NCBI RefSeq assembly: GCF_019904155.1
Contig: NZ_JAHCMB010000117.1
Coordinates: forward strand, 95,159-159,158
DNA: 64,000 nt
Reading direction: 5' to 3'
From: Paenibacillus sinensis
GTDB taxonomy: Bacteria > Bacillota > Bacilli > Paenibacillales > Paenibacillaceae
Shown: in pieces, positions 1 through 10,213 of the stretch
Layout of the letters: the number at the start of each line of letters is the position of its first letter
How positions within the stretch are numbered: the stretch's first letter is position 1
Program-made: the position numbers and the translations under genes
Notes under the pieces: generated by a model
Database searches by the model: none
What the model was told of the DNA's origin: nothing
Seen by the model: the letters and a program-made list of their open reading frames with translations, nothing else

Positions 1-588
1 AGCGTGACCGTTAAGCCCGGACAGGTTATCTCGCTGATGTCCGATGTCTTTAGCGATTATCCGGTGAAGTATTCCGTAATCATGATTGACTCGGACAAAG
101 ATCCGCTGCTGACACTGCCGACGCTCGGCTATCTGGACCGGGACGGCGTCCATAACCGCGGCACTTATCCAAATGCCAACCGTATCATTAATGTGACTGA
201 TCCGGTAGGGGCAACGCCTTCCCGTCTCGTTATCGGCGATAACAACAGTGACCCGAATCTGCCGGGAACAGATCCTTTGTCCGGAACTGACGCATCGAAT
301 TCGGGCAACTTTGGCGTCGTATACAAAATTACACTGAGCCATGTTGCTCCGAACACGCTGATCACGCTCAATCCGCGGGGTGGCAAATATCAAGGACCGC
401 TGCTGATCAACGGCAATATTATCGAAGCGCCGAATTCCGGTGCGGTCGACGCTCCGAACCAGACCAGCGTCTTGTACCGTACAGGAAATCTGGAGCAGAC
501 GGTAGAAATTGTCTTCACCGCAGCTTCGGGAAGCAATCTTCCGGTCAATCTGCTGTTCATGCCGCTTCCGGAACAAAAGGCTTACTAA
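1..588 (+). CDS. C-terminal part of a secreted protein (5' end outside window)
   Basis: The frame is open from the first base, and the GTG at position 4 has no visible ribosome site, so this is read as the 3' end of a gene that begins upstream. About 195 residues are visible. They are rich in Gly, Asn, Pro and Thr, lack cysteine and membrane segments, and look like beta-sandwich extracellular sequence. The composition and layout recall the C-terminal region of Paenibacillus secreted proteins with a copper-amine-oxidase-like ('stalk') N-terminal domain, but that domain itself is not visible here, so the family is an inference. A strong terminator follows directly, so this is the end of its transcription unit. 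Confidence 0.6.
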   Translation, partial: SVTVKPGQVISLMSDVFSDYPVKYSVIMIDSDKDPLLTLPTLGYLDRDGVHNRGTYPNANRIINVTDPVGATPSRLVIGDNNSDPNLPGTDPLSGTDASNSGNFGVVYKITLSHVAPNTLITLNPRGGKYQGPLLINGNIIEAPNSGAVDAPNQTSVLYRTGNLEQTVEIVFTAASGSNLPVNLLFMPLPEQKAY

Positions 589-610
589 GCATACCGAACT
601 CATTACTCAT

Positions 611-655
611 CCGGCAGGCCCGCTTTGCAACAAGCGGCCTGCCGGTTTATTTTTG
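611..655 (+). terminator. Rho-independent terminator after the first gene
   Basis: A GC-rich stem of about 14 pairs (CCGGCAGGCC.CGCTT against its complement) with a six-base loop is followed by TTTATTTTT. It separates the truncated first gene from zur. Confidence 0.9.
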
Positions 656-787
656 CAGGAAATGACAAATGGATCGATGTTGAAGAGCGAACGGATAGAG
701 ATGGACTTCATTGACGTCGGCCCTCTTTTGAGTCATTATAAATAGATGGGCCGTACCCATGAAATCGGAGCAGTAGGAGATGAGCTA

Positions 788-1246
788 ATGCTGTCGACAG
801 ACGAAATTTTACAGGCTATGTCGGAGCAGGGGTTGCGAATCACCGATCAGCGCAAGACGCTTGCCAAATTATTCGGCGAAACATCGGGATATTTGTCCGC
901 CAAGGATGTCTATAAGCATATGGAACGCAAGTACAGCGGGCTTAGCTTTGATACCGTCTACCGGAATTTGCGGGTAATGGAGGAGCTCGGCGTGCTGGAA
1001 CAGATTGTCTTTGAGGACGGCATCAAATTCAAGTCCAGCTGCAGCCAGGATCATCATCACCATCATATGATCTGCCTGCAGTGTCAGAAGACTTACCCGA
1101 TATCATTCTGCCCGATGAATATGACAGATGCGCCGGAGCAGTTCCGGGTGGTCAAGCATAAATTCGAAGTGTTCGGCTATTGCCGTGAGTGTGAAGAGGC
1201 CGCTTCCGAGCTGAAGACCACTGCACACGGCGAAGAGGAACATTAA
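788..1246 (+). CDS. zur: Zinc uptake regulator Zur (Fur family)
   Basis: A 152-residue Fur-family repressor. A winged-helix region occupies about residues 1-80 ([10 protein letters not shown] is the family's recognition-helix stretch), followed by the metal-binding dimerisation domain with HHHHH at 89-93. Paired cysteines C96/C99 (ICLQC) and C132/C135 (YCREC) form the expected structural zinc site. The FKSSC...HHHHHMICL...SFCPM pattern matches Bacillus Zur better than Fur or PerR. The ATG at 788 is preferred to the one at 746 because AGGAGA lies seven bases upstream. The zinc transporter genes 3 kb downstream carry Zur-type operators, which supports the Zur assignment. yidD follows one base after the stop. 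Confidence 0.88.
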   Translation: MLSTDEILQAMSEQGLRITDQRKTLAKLFGETSGYLSAKDVYKHMERKYSGLSFDTVYRNLRVMEELGVLEQIVFEDGIKFKSSCSQDHHHHHMICLQCQKTYPISFCPMNMTDAPEQFRVVKHKFEVFGYCRECEEAASELKTTAHGEEEH

Positions 1247-1247
1247 T

Positions 1248-1517
1248 ATGGGGATCGGACGAAGAACGGTTCAGGCGCCGATCCGGTTCTACAGGCGCTT
1301 TATTTCGCCGCTGAAGCCTCCGACCTGCCGGTTCTATCCGACCTGCTCGGCCTATGCCCTGGAGGCGGTAGAGGTGCATGGACCGGTCAAGGGCTCGCTG
1401 CTTGCAGCGAAGCGAATCGCCAAGTGCCATCCCTTTCACCCGGGAGGGCTTGATCCGGTACCGCCGGCCAAGCCGAAGGGAGAGGGCCGCCGCCGTGAAG
1501 CGGCGGGGCGGACTTGA
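1248..1517 (+). CDS. yidD: Membrane protein insertion efficiency factor YidD
   Basis: An 89-residue protein of the YidD family, small cytoplasmic-face proteins thought to help YidC/Sec insert membrane proteins. The family signatures are plain: [11 protein letters not shown] in the N-terminal half and KCHPFHPGG followed by DPVP near the C-terminus. The start lies one base after the zur stop, so the two are almost certainly co-transcribed; no separate promoter is seen. The Arg/Gly-rich tail after DPVP is poorly conserved in the family. The -35 element of the metG leader promoter overlaps the last codons. Confidence 0.93.
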   Translation: MGIGRRTVQAPIRFYRRFISPLKPPTCRFYPTCSAYALEAVEVHGPVKGSLLAAKRIAKCHPFHPGGLDPVPPAKPKGEGRRREAAGRT

Positions 1518-1543
1518 CACAGCGGCCATATTTTGGGTATATT
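1514..1543 (+). promoter_or_regulatory. Promoter of the metG T-box leader
   Basis: TTGACA at 1514-1519 and TATATT at 1538-1543 are separated by 18 bases, close to the sigma-A consensus. Transcription would begin near 1550, giving a leader of about 330 bases before metG. Confidence 0.7.
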
Positions 1544-1549
1544 TTTCAG

Positions 1550-3901
<2,352 letters not shown>

Positions 3902-3981
3902 TCATCCGGCTGGGAAGAGTAGTATGCCGGAAGCTGCCGGTTGAACATATTGCCGTACAAGCAAGGAAGCAGCATTAGTAA

Positions 3982-4028
3982 CAGAGATCCCGGGCGGTTA
4001 GACCGCCCGAAGGGGTCTCTGTTTTTTT
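3982..4028 (+). terminator. Terminator of metG
   Basis: A long hairpin pairs CAGAGATC...CGGGCGG with CCGCCCG...GGTCTCTG around a TTAGA loop and ends in TTTTTTT. It isolates metG from the zinc operon. Confidence 0.9.
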
Positions 4029-4155
4029 GGGAGGACGAATATGGTTTGGTGGGGAAAGAACGCTTTAATTATGAAGTCTAATAGTGGGGTTCAATAAGGA
4101 AGCTAAGAGGTTAAGTATAAACCGCCGGATTCCGTATAAAATGTTTAGTAAAGCG

Positions 4156-4206
4156 TTGACTTATCGTAATGATTACTATTATAATTCGGAACAGTAAGGA
4201 TTACGA
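4156..4206 (+). promoter_or_regulatory. Promoter with two Zur-type operators for the zinc operon
   Basis: TTGACT (4156-4161) and TATAAT (4180-4185), 18 bases apart, make a good sigma-A promoter. Between them, TCGTAATGATTACTA (4164-4178) matches the Bacillus Zur box TCGTAATNATTACGA at 13 of 14 defined positions. A second copy, CAGTAAGGATTACGA (4192-4206), matches at 11-12 positions just after the -10. Zinc-loaded Zur bound here would block RNA polymerase. The Zur consensus is established for B. subtilis; binding here is inferred. Confidence 0.82.
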
Positions 4207-4228
4207 TTTAGGAGGATCACTAGAGATT

Positions 4229-5191
4229 ATGCAGCGAAAATGGGTGTTGAGCCGGATTTTGCCTTTTGTACTGCTGGCGGTTATGCTGGCCGGATGCGGC
4301 CGGGGGAGCAGCGGAACGATCGTGGAAGGCAAGGTTAACGTCGTGACGACATTCTACCCGATATATGAATTTGCCAAGGAAATCGGCGGAGACGATGTCA
4401 ATGCAATCAACCTCCTGCCGGTCGGCGTAGAGCCGCATGACTGGACGCCGCGAAGCCAGGATATCGTGAACACGTCCAAAGCGCAGCTGTTTCTATACAA
4501 CGGTGCGGGACTGGAGGGCTGGGTTCCGAATTTCCTGAAATCGCTGGAGAGCGACAGTCAGGTGCAGGCAGTGGAAGTCAGCCAGGGTGTGGATCTGATC
4601 AAGACGAACGAGGAAGAGGAAGGCCATGACCACGGCGGCAGCGAAGCGGAGAGCTCCGGTGATACGCTCCACACCGATCCGCATACATGGATCAGTCCGA
4701 AGTCGGCGCTTATTATGGCGAAAAATATCAAGGACAGCCTCGTGAAGGCTGACCCGGCTCATCAAGCGAATTACGAAGAACGGTATGAGACGGTGGCCGG
4801 CAAGCTGAAGGACTTGGACGCCAAGTTTGAAACGGAATTAGCCAAGGTTCCGAACAAAGAGATTGTTGTGTCCCACCAGGCATTTGCCTATCTGTGCCGG
4901 GATTACGGACTGACACAGCATGCGATCATGGGACTGTCGCCGGACGCCGAGCCGAGGGGCCAGGATCTGGTGAAGCTGGCGGAAATGGTGAAGAAGGACA
5001 AGATCCGTTATATTTTCTTCGAGGAGCTGGTGTCGGATAAACTGGCCAAAACGCTCGCATCGGAGGCGGGAGTATCCACCATGGTGCTGAATCCGCTGGA
5101 GGGTCTTACGGAAGAGCAGCAGAAGAACAATGAGAACTACTATACATTGATGGAGAAAAATTTGCAAAATCTCATTCTCGCTTTAAAATAA
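4229..5191 (+). CDS. znuA: Zinc ABC transporter, substrate-binding lipoprotein
   Basis: A 320-residue cluster A-I metal-binding lipoprotein (ZnuA/AdcA type). A signal peptide ends in the lipobox LAGC with Cys23 for lipid anchoring. Predicted zinc ligands are H70 (EPHDW), H152 (DPHTWISP), H216 (SHQAF) and E265 (FFEEL). A short acidic His loop (EEEEGHDHGG, about 130-140) is typical of zinc rather than manganese binders. The upstream in-frame ATG at 4169 lies inside the promoter, so 4229 is chosen, although its AGGAGG is a rather distant 13 bases away. It is the first gene of znuA-znuC-znuB and sits behind Zur boxes. Confidence 0.95.
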   Translation: MQRKWVLSRILPFVLLAVMLAGCGRGSSGTIVEGKVNVVTTFYPIYEFAKEIGGDDVNAINLLPVGVEPHDWTPRSQDIVNTSKAQLFLYNGAGLEGWVPNFLKSLESDSQVQAVEVSQGVDLIKTNEEEEGHDHGGSEAESSGDTLHTDPHTWISPKSALIMAKNIKDSLVKADPAHQANYEERYETVAGKLKDLDAKFETELAKVPNKEIVVSHQAFAYLCRDYGLTQHAIMGLSPDAEPRGQDLVKLAEMVKKDKIRYIFFEELVSDKLAKTLASEAGVSTMVLNPLEGLTEEQQKNNENYYTLMEKNLQNLILALK

Positions 5192-5224
5192 GGATGAACG
5201 CCAACAGGAAAGGGGGCATATCTC

Positions 5225-5974
5225 ATGCTTCCGGAATCACTGGACTGCCATCGGCATATGATCGAAATCAAGAACCTTTCATTCTCGTACGGAGAGCAGA
5301 AGGTTATATCCGATTTGAATTTTACGGTAAGGGAGCGGGATTTTGTCGGCATTATCGGTTCGAACGGAGCCGGGAAATCCACGCTTCTGAAGATGATCGT
5401 CGGGCTTCTTACACCGTCGGAAGGCGATATCAAGCTGTTCGGAGAGTCTGTCCGCAAGTTCAAGGACTGGGAACGGATCGGCTACGTGCCGCAGAAGAAC
5501 GCTTTTAACCCGCTGTTTCCCGCTACTGTGCGCGAGGTTGTCATGTCGGGATTGTATAACAATAAAAATATATTCCGGCGCCTCTCGCGCCAACAGCAGC
5601 GCAAATGCGATGACGCGCTTGAGGTGATGCGCATCCAGAATATACAGGATAAACGGGTCGGCATGCTGTCCGGCGGGCAGCAGCAGCGTGTCTTTCTCGC
5701 ACGCGCGCTGATCAATCATCCCGATCTGCTCATTCTGGACGAGCCGACGGTCGGGATTGATGCGGAAACCCAGGCCGCGTTCTTCGAGCTGATCACTCAT
5801 ATGCATGCCCATCATCATATGACCTTCCTCATGGTATCGCATGATATCGATATGATCTGCAGTTATCTTGGGCAGGAGCCGATACAGCGGAACGGAAAGA
5901 TCAATTTCTACTCCCGGCATTCGCATGAGCTGCAAAATTGCGCCGCCGAGGATCTCCAGCATTCGTTGACCTGA
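5225..5974 (+). CDS. znuC: Zinc ABC transporter ATP-binding protein
   Basis: A 249-residue ABC ATPase that powers zinc import with the neighbouring permease. Walker A is GSNGAGKST (about 45-53), the signature is LSGGQQQR, Walker B with D-loop is LLILDEPTVGID, and the switch His is in MVSHD. AGGGGG lies eight bases before the ATG at 5225; a second in-frame ATG at 5258 would remove 11 residues and fits the family start equally well. A large hairpin lies between this gene and the permease gene. Confidence 0.94.
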   Translation: MLPESLDCHRHMIEIKNLSFSYGEQKVISDLNFTVRERDFVGIIGSNGAGKSTLLKMIVGLLTPSEGDIKLFGESVRKFKDWERIGYVPQKNAFNPLFPATVREVVMSGLYNNKNIFRRLSRQQQRKCDDALEVMRIQNIQDKRVGMLSGGQQQRVFLARALINHPDLLILDEPTVGIDAETQAAFFELITHMHAHHHMTFLMVSHDIDMICSYLGQEPIQRNGKINFYSRHSHELQNCAAEDLQHSLT

Positions 5975-5999
5975 TGGATTCATAGGGAAAAGGGAACCC

Positions 6000-6057
6000 G
6001 GAAACATCTGTCTTCACGCCTTAGCCGGCTGCGCAAGGCCTGAAGAGAGATGTTTCC
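6000..6057 (+). repeat. Large intra-operon hairpin between znuC and znuB
   Basis: Two 23-base arms (6000-6022 and 6035-6057) are complementary except for two mismatches, around a 12-base loop. T-rich sequence (TGTTTGTTTTT) follows only some 15 bases later, so it is not a classical terminator. It could protect the upstream mRNA from decay or reduce permease expression. Confidence 0.75.
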
Positions 6058-6139
6058 GTTGTCTTCCTCCGTGTTTGTTTTTACAGGAATAGACGCCTGG
6101 AAAGCTGGTGCTCGGGGGAGTTGAGAGGAGAAGCATAAC

Positions 6140-6943
6140 TTGGATATACTATTCAGCGGTTTTTTTCAGCGGGCGCTTGCGGGCGGTCTGCTGATTGGAA
6201 TAACAGCCCCGCTAATGGGCGTTTTTCTTGTTCTCAGACGCCTGTCGATGATCGGGGACACGCTTGCGCATGTGACGCTGGCAGGTGTGGCGATCGGGTT
6301 CCTGACCGGCTTTTATCCGCTCGGAGCAGGTCTGATCTTCGCGGTCTTGGCGTCGTTCGCAATTGAAAGGCTCCGTAAAGCCTATAAAACGTACGCGGAG
6401 CTGTCCATCGCCGTCATTATGTCGGGGGGAGTGGCGCTGGCCTCGCTGTTCTTTACCCTGGGAAAAGGGTATAACGCGGACGTCATCAGCTACCTGTTTG
6501 GCAGCATCTATACCCTGGACACGACGGATTTACTGGTCGTGGGCATCGTGACCATCGCCGTCGTTTCGGTAATCGCCGTATTCTTCAAGGAATTCTTCCT
6601 GCTGAGCTTTGAGGAAGATGCCGCGAGCGTAAGCGGATTGCCGGTCAAGATGCTCAATATGCTGATTACGATCTTGACGGCGCTGGTGATCAGTACGGCC
6701 ATCAAGATTGTAGGGTCGCTGCTGGTGTCGGCTCTGCTGACGATCCCTGTTGCCATCAGTCTGCTGCTGGCGCGCAGCTTCAAAACCTCCGTTATTTTGT
6801 CCGTCGTCATCGCGGAAATAGCGGTGGTCGCCGGGCTCGTAATCGCCGGGATCTGGAATCTTGCCCCGGGGGCCACAATCGTACTCCTGCTGATTGCACT
6901 GCTGGTGCTGATTCTGGCAGGAAAGAAAGGATTCTCCGTCTGA
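6140..6943 (+). CDS. znuB: Zinc ABC transporter permease
   Basis: A 267-residue integral membrane protein of the ABC-3 (ZnuB/AdcB/MntB) family with about eight hydrophobic segments. Family features include MGVFLVLRRLSMIGDTLAH near the N-terminus and the coupling region around VVSTAIKIVGSLLVSALL. Translation starts at a TTG (6140) with GAGGAGAAG six bases upstream. It lies 165 bases after znuC, across a hairpin, and is presumed to belong to the same Zur-controlled unit. A manganese role cannot be excluded from the permease alone, but the binding protein and operators point to zinc. Confidence 0.94.
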   Translation: MDILFSGFFQRALAGGLLIGITAPLMGVFLVLRRLSMIGDTLAHVTLAGVAIGFLTGFYPLGAGLIFAVLASFAIERLRKAYKTYAELSIAVIMSGGVALASLFFTLGKGYNADVISYLFGSIYTLDTTDLLVVGIVTIAVVSVIAVFFKEFFLLSFEEDAASVSGLPVKMLNMLITILTALVISTAIKIVGSLLVSALLTIPVAISLLLARSFKTSVILSVVIAEIAVVAGLVIAGIWNLAPGATIVLLLIALLVLILAGKKGFSV

Positions 6944-6988
6944 TCGTAATGCAGGTGCAGGATGCCCGAAGCGGAAAGGAGAAGGGAG

Positions 6989-7702
6989 ATGCCGGATGTC
7001 AATACGGGACTTGCCTTGGCTGCCGGACTGGCCTCGTTCATTTCGCCCTGCTGCTTGCCGCTGTATCCCTCTTATCTATCGTACATAACCGGCTTGTCGG
7101 TCGGCCAGCTGAGAGCGGGAGAACAGCGCCGGAGTGCCCGTCTGCACACGATGAGCCACACGCTGGCCTATATCCTTGGATTTTCCGTCGTATTCTATTC
7201 GCTTGGGTTCGGAGCCGGGCTGTTCGGCCGCTTCTTTGCGGAGCAGCGTGAGCTGATCCGGCAGCTGTCCGCCATTCTCATTATGGGAATGGGCTTGTTT
7301 CTGCTCGGCATCTTCCGGCCGGCTGCATTGATGCGCGAACGTAAGCTCGAGATCAGCCGGAGACCTGCCGGTTATCTCGGCTCTTTTATTTTTGGCATCG
7401 GATTCTCGGCCGGATGGTCGCCCTGCATCGGTCCTATTCTGACGGCGATTATCGCGTTGTCGGCAAGCGAGCCGGGCATGTGGTTTCGGTTGATCACGGC
7501 GTACAGCGTCGGGTTCGCCCTTCCTTTCTTTGCCCTGGCTTTCTTTCTGGGAGGGGCAAGAAAGCTGCTGAAATATTCAGGCGCTTTGATGAAAGCTGGG
7601 GGCGCGCTGATGGTCTTCATGGGCATCCTGCTGTTCAGCGACCAGATGTTCCGGATTACGATCTGGCTGCAGAGCGTTACGCCTGAGTGGCTGAAATTCT
7701 AA
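6989..7702 (+). CDS. ccdA: CcdA-like cytochrome c biogenesis / thiol-disulfide transporter
   Basis: A 237-residue DsbD-beta/CcdA family membrane protein with about six membrane segments. CcdA proteins carry reducing equivalents from cytoplasmic thioredoxin to the outside for cytochrome c maturation or spore-cortex thiol enzymes. Each half carries its characteristic cysteine motif: ISPCCLPLYPSYLSY near residue 20 and GWSPCIGPIL near 150. The start at 6989 is favoured over 6962 because AAGGAGAAGGG directly precedes it. It follows znuB by 45 bases and may be co-transcribed. No partner ResA/StoA-type thioredoxin lies nearby, so the specific branch is unknown. Confidence 0.88.
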   Translation: MPDVNTGLALAAGLASFISPCCLPLYPSYLSYITGLSVGQLRAGEQRRSARLHTMSHTLAYILGFSVVFYSLGFGAGLFGRFFAEQRELIRQLSAILIMGMGLFLLGIFRPAALMRERKLEISRRPAGYLGSFIFGIGFSAGWSPCIGPILTAIIALSASEPGMWFRLITAYSVGFALPFFALAFFLGGARKLLKYSGALMKAGGALMVFMGILLFSDQMFRITIWLQSVTPEWLKF

Positions 7703-7907
7703 CGCTGGCATTCTTTCGATTACTGGCGGCCCTATCTCAAAAAGGGGGAGAAAAGGCTGCCTCACCGGAGAAATAACACCGGGATAAGAGCGGAAAGATG
7801 CGGGCAGAAGGCGGTTTCGACTTGCCAAGCGCGGGCTGAAACATGTATCATGGTTTAGACAGGTTTGGCTTTGAGCGCCATGGTTATTATAGAAAAGAGG
7901 TAATTGC

Positions 7908-8333
7908 ATGCCAACACCCAGCATGGAGGATTATCTGGAGCGCATATACAAGCTGATTGATGAGAAGGGTTATGCGCGGGTTTCGGACATTGCAGAGGGA
8001 CTGGAAGTGCATCCTTCGTCCGTTACCAAAATGATCCAAAAACTGGACAAAGACGAGTACCTGATTTACGAGAAATACCGGGGGCTTGTGCTTACCACGA
8101 AAGGGAAGAGGGTCGGCAAGCGGCTGGTTGACCGTCATCAGCTGCTGGAGGAATTTCTCGGCATGATCGGAGTCCAGGAGCAGAACATTTACAGGGATGT
8201 GGAAGGAATCGAGCATCACCTGAGCTGGGATTCCATAACTTGTATTGAGACGCTGGTGGAGTATTTCCGCCGGGATGAAGCAAGGCTGAAGGCGCTCAGC
8301 GACATTCAGCATGAGTTTCTAAGCGAATCCTGA
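7908..8333 (+). CDS. mntR: Manganese-dependent transcriptional regulator MntR
   Basis: A 141-residue DtxR-family repressor, nearly co-linear with B. subtilis MntR. The N-terminal winged helix ([20 protein letters not shown]) binds DNA, and the dimerisation helices carry the manganese ligands. Asp8 and Glu11 are present (MEDYLER), as are the His in DRHQLLEE and the GIEHHLSW motif. There is no C-terminal SH3 domain, as expected for MntR. A good AAGAGGT ribosome site precedes it. No Mn transporter lies in the window, so its targets are elsewhere. In B. subtilis mntR also sits just before yqhO. Confidence 0.96.
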   Translation: MPTPSMEDYLERIYKLIDEKGYARVSDIAEGLEVHPSSVTKMIQKLDKDEYLIYEKYRGLVLTTKGKRVGKRLVDRHQLLEEFLGMIGVQEQNIYRDVEGIEHHLSWDSITCIETLVEYFRRDEARLKALSDIQHEFLSES

Positions 8334-8381
8334 TCCGGGCTTTTCCCCATTTGCCCTATTACGTGAATTTAATAACGAAGA

Positions 8382-8418
8382 GGAACGGACCTTTCCTGCC
8401 CGGGGAGGTCCGTTTCTT
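8382..8418 (+). terminator. Probable terminator of mntR
   Basis: GAACGGACCT pairs with AGGTCCGTTTC around a short C/G loop. The downstream run is short and interrupted (TTTCTT), so efficiency may be moderate. Confidence 0.65.
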
Positions 8419-8499
8419 GCTGATTGACGCAACTTTTTCCAGTTATCTTCGTCCAAATGTGTAGCACAGAGAGAAGCTGCAACTATTTGGGGAGGAAAC

Positions 8500-10134
8500 A
8501 TGAAACGTACAAGCTGGATTATTGGACTATTGCTAATCGTACTCCTGATGCCATTCATGCCGCCAGGCGCCGTCCGTGCGGCCACCGCATCCATAACGCT
8601 GGAGCTGGATGGCTCGACGCTGGCATCCGAGGTGCCGCCTTATCTGAATGCCAAGAACGTCACGATGGTGCCGCTGGGCGTCATCAGCAAGGGGCTGCAA
8701 GCCGGCGTTCAATGGAACCAGAGCACCAAGACGGTAACGGTCACCAAGGGCGGAGACGAGCTGAAGCTGACCAGCGGAAAGAGCACTGCGCAGGTGAACG
8801 GGTCATCCGTCGCTCTCGACAGCTCGGTTCTGATCCGTCAGGGACGCGTGATGGTTCCGATCCGTTTTGTTGCGGAGCAGCTTGGACTCCAGGTTGTCTG
8901 GAACAAGGCGGAGCAGCTGATATCCCTGTACACGCTTGCCGAAGTTCCTCCGGTTACGACGCCGGTAACTCCAAGCGTGCCGACTGTCCCCAGCGTTCCA
9001 TCGCCAACGGTGCCGACTATTCCTGGCACCGGAAAGGCGATGAAAGGGGTTTGGATTTCCACGGTATTCAATCTGGACTGGCCTTCGTCCTCGTCGGCGG
9101 GGAAGGCGGACAAGCAGAAGCAGGAATACACCGCATTGCTTGACAAGCTGCAGGCTGTCGGCTTCAATGCCGTATTTGTACAGGTACGTCCGTCGGGTGA
9201 CAGTCTGTACCCCTCAGCCCTCGTACCCTGGTCCAAGGTGCTGACGGGCACACAGGGCAAGGACCCCGGCTATGATCCGCTTGCCTTTATGATTGAGGAG
9301 ACGCATAAGCGCGGCATGCAGTTTCACGCCTGGTTCAACCCGTTCCGCGCGACTACTGACGCGAACACAGCTCAGCTGTCTTCAAACCATATCGTCAAGG
9401 CGCATCCGGATTGGGTCATGAAAGTGGACAATAAATACTATATCAATCCCGGAATACCCGAAGCCCGGCAGAGTATCATCGACACGGTGCTTGAAGTGGT
9501 GAAGGGCTACAATATTGACGGCGTCCATCTGGATGATTATTTCTACCCGTCGTCCTCCTTTCCGGATGACAGCACGTTCAAAGCCTATAACGCCAAGGGC
9601 ATAGCCTCAATAGCCGATTGGCGGCGCGACAACATCAACGATTTCGTACAGCAGCTTGGCGCCCAGATTCACGCGGTGAAGCCGGATGTTTCCTATGGGA
9701 TCAGCCCATTCGGAGTGTGGCGCAACAGCAGCAAGGACAGCACGGGTTCCGACACCAAAGCGGGCGTAAGCGCCTATGACGATATGTACGCCGATGTGCG
9801 GACCTGGGTCCGGCAGGGCTGGATCGACTATGTGGCGCCGCAGATTTACTGGAGTCTCTCCTTCAACACAGCCAGATATGACAAACTTGTCGATTGGTGG
9901 GTGAACGAAGTGAAGGACACCGGGGTTAAGCTGTACATCGGACAGGCGGCGTACAAGGTGGGAGATGCGGCTCAAAGCGCCGAATGGCAGAGCGGACAGC
10001 AGATCATCAACCAACTGAAGTACAACGAAACCTACAGCGAAATCCAGGGGAGCATCATGTTCCGCGCCAATGATATCACCGTCCGCAATCCTGGCGACTT
10101 GACGAGCCTGCTGACTTTTTATTTTAAATCCTGA
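8500..10134 (+). CDS. Secreted GHL10-type glycosylhydrolase-like protein with stalk domain
   Basis: A 544-residue secreted protein. A signal peptide (about 1-29) ends near VRAATA. A copper-amine-oxidase-like 'stalk' domain follows (about 30-150, with VPPYLNAKNVTMVPLG and GRVMVPIRFVAEQLG), then a Pro/Thr/Val linker (about 150-180) and a GHL10/DUF187-type (beta/alpha)8 domain (about 185-540, KGVWISTVFNLDW, GVHLDDYFYP, QIYWSL). GHL10 proteins are predicted to cleave cell-wall or surface polysaccharide; the acidic pair in LDDYFYP may be catalytic. GGGGAGGAAAC precedes the ATG. It is monocistronic between two terminators. The substrate is unknown. Confidence 0.9.
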   Translation: MKRTSWIIGLLLIVLLMPFMPPGAVRAATASITLELDGSTLASEVPPYLNAKNVTMVPLGVISKGLQAGVQWNQSTKTVTVTKGGDELKLTSGKSTAQVNGSSVALDSSVLIRQGRVMVPIRFVAEQLGLQVVWNKAEQLISLYTLAEVPPVTTPVTPSVPTVPSVPSPTVPTIPGTGKAMKGVWISTVFNLDWPSSSSAGKADKQKQEYTALLDKLQAVGFNAVFVQVRPSGDSLYPSALVPWSKVLTGTQGKDPGYDPLAFMIEETHKRGMQFHAWFNPFRATTDANTAQLSSNHIVKAHPDWVMKVDNKYYINPGIPEARQSIIDTVLEVVKGYNIDGVHLDDYFYPSSSFPDDSTFKAYNAKGIASIADWRRDNINDFVQQLGAQIHAVKPDVSYGISPFGVWRNSSKDSTGSDTKAGVSAYDDMYADVRTWVRQGWIDYVAPQIYWSLSFNTARYDKLVDWWVNEVKDTGVKLYIGQAAYKVGDAAQSAEWQSGQQIINQLKYNETYSEIQGSIMFRANDITVRNPGDLTSLLTFYFKS

Positions 10135-10158
10135 ACCGGATATTGAACGCATCAAAAT

Positions 10159-10208
10159 ACCCCCGTGCTCATAGATAAGCAGTAGAGTCTATGGGAACGG
10201 GGGTTTGT
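10159..10208 (+). terminator. Terminator after the glycosylhydrolase gene, overlapping the yqhO ribosome site
   Basis: ACCCCCGT (10159-10166) pairs with ACGGGGGT (10197-10204) and CATAGA with TCTATG inside, followed by TTTGTCTT. The GGGGG of the 3' arm is also the only Shine-Dalgarno-like sequence for the next gene. Read-through RNA would therefore hide that ribosome site. Confidence 0.75.
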
Positions 10209-10213
10209 CTTGC

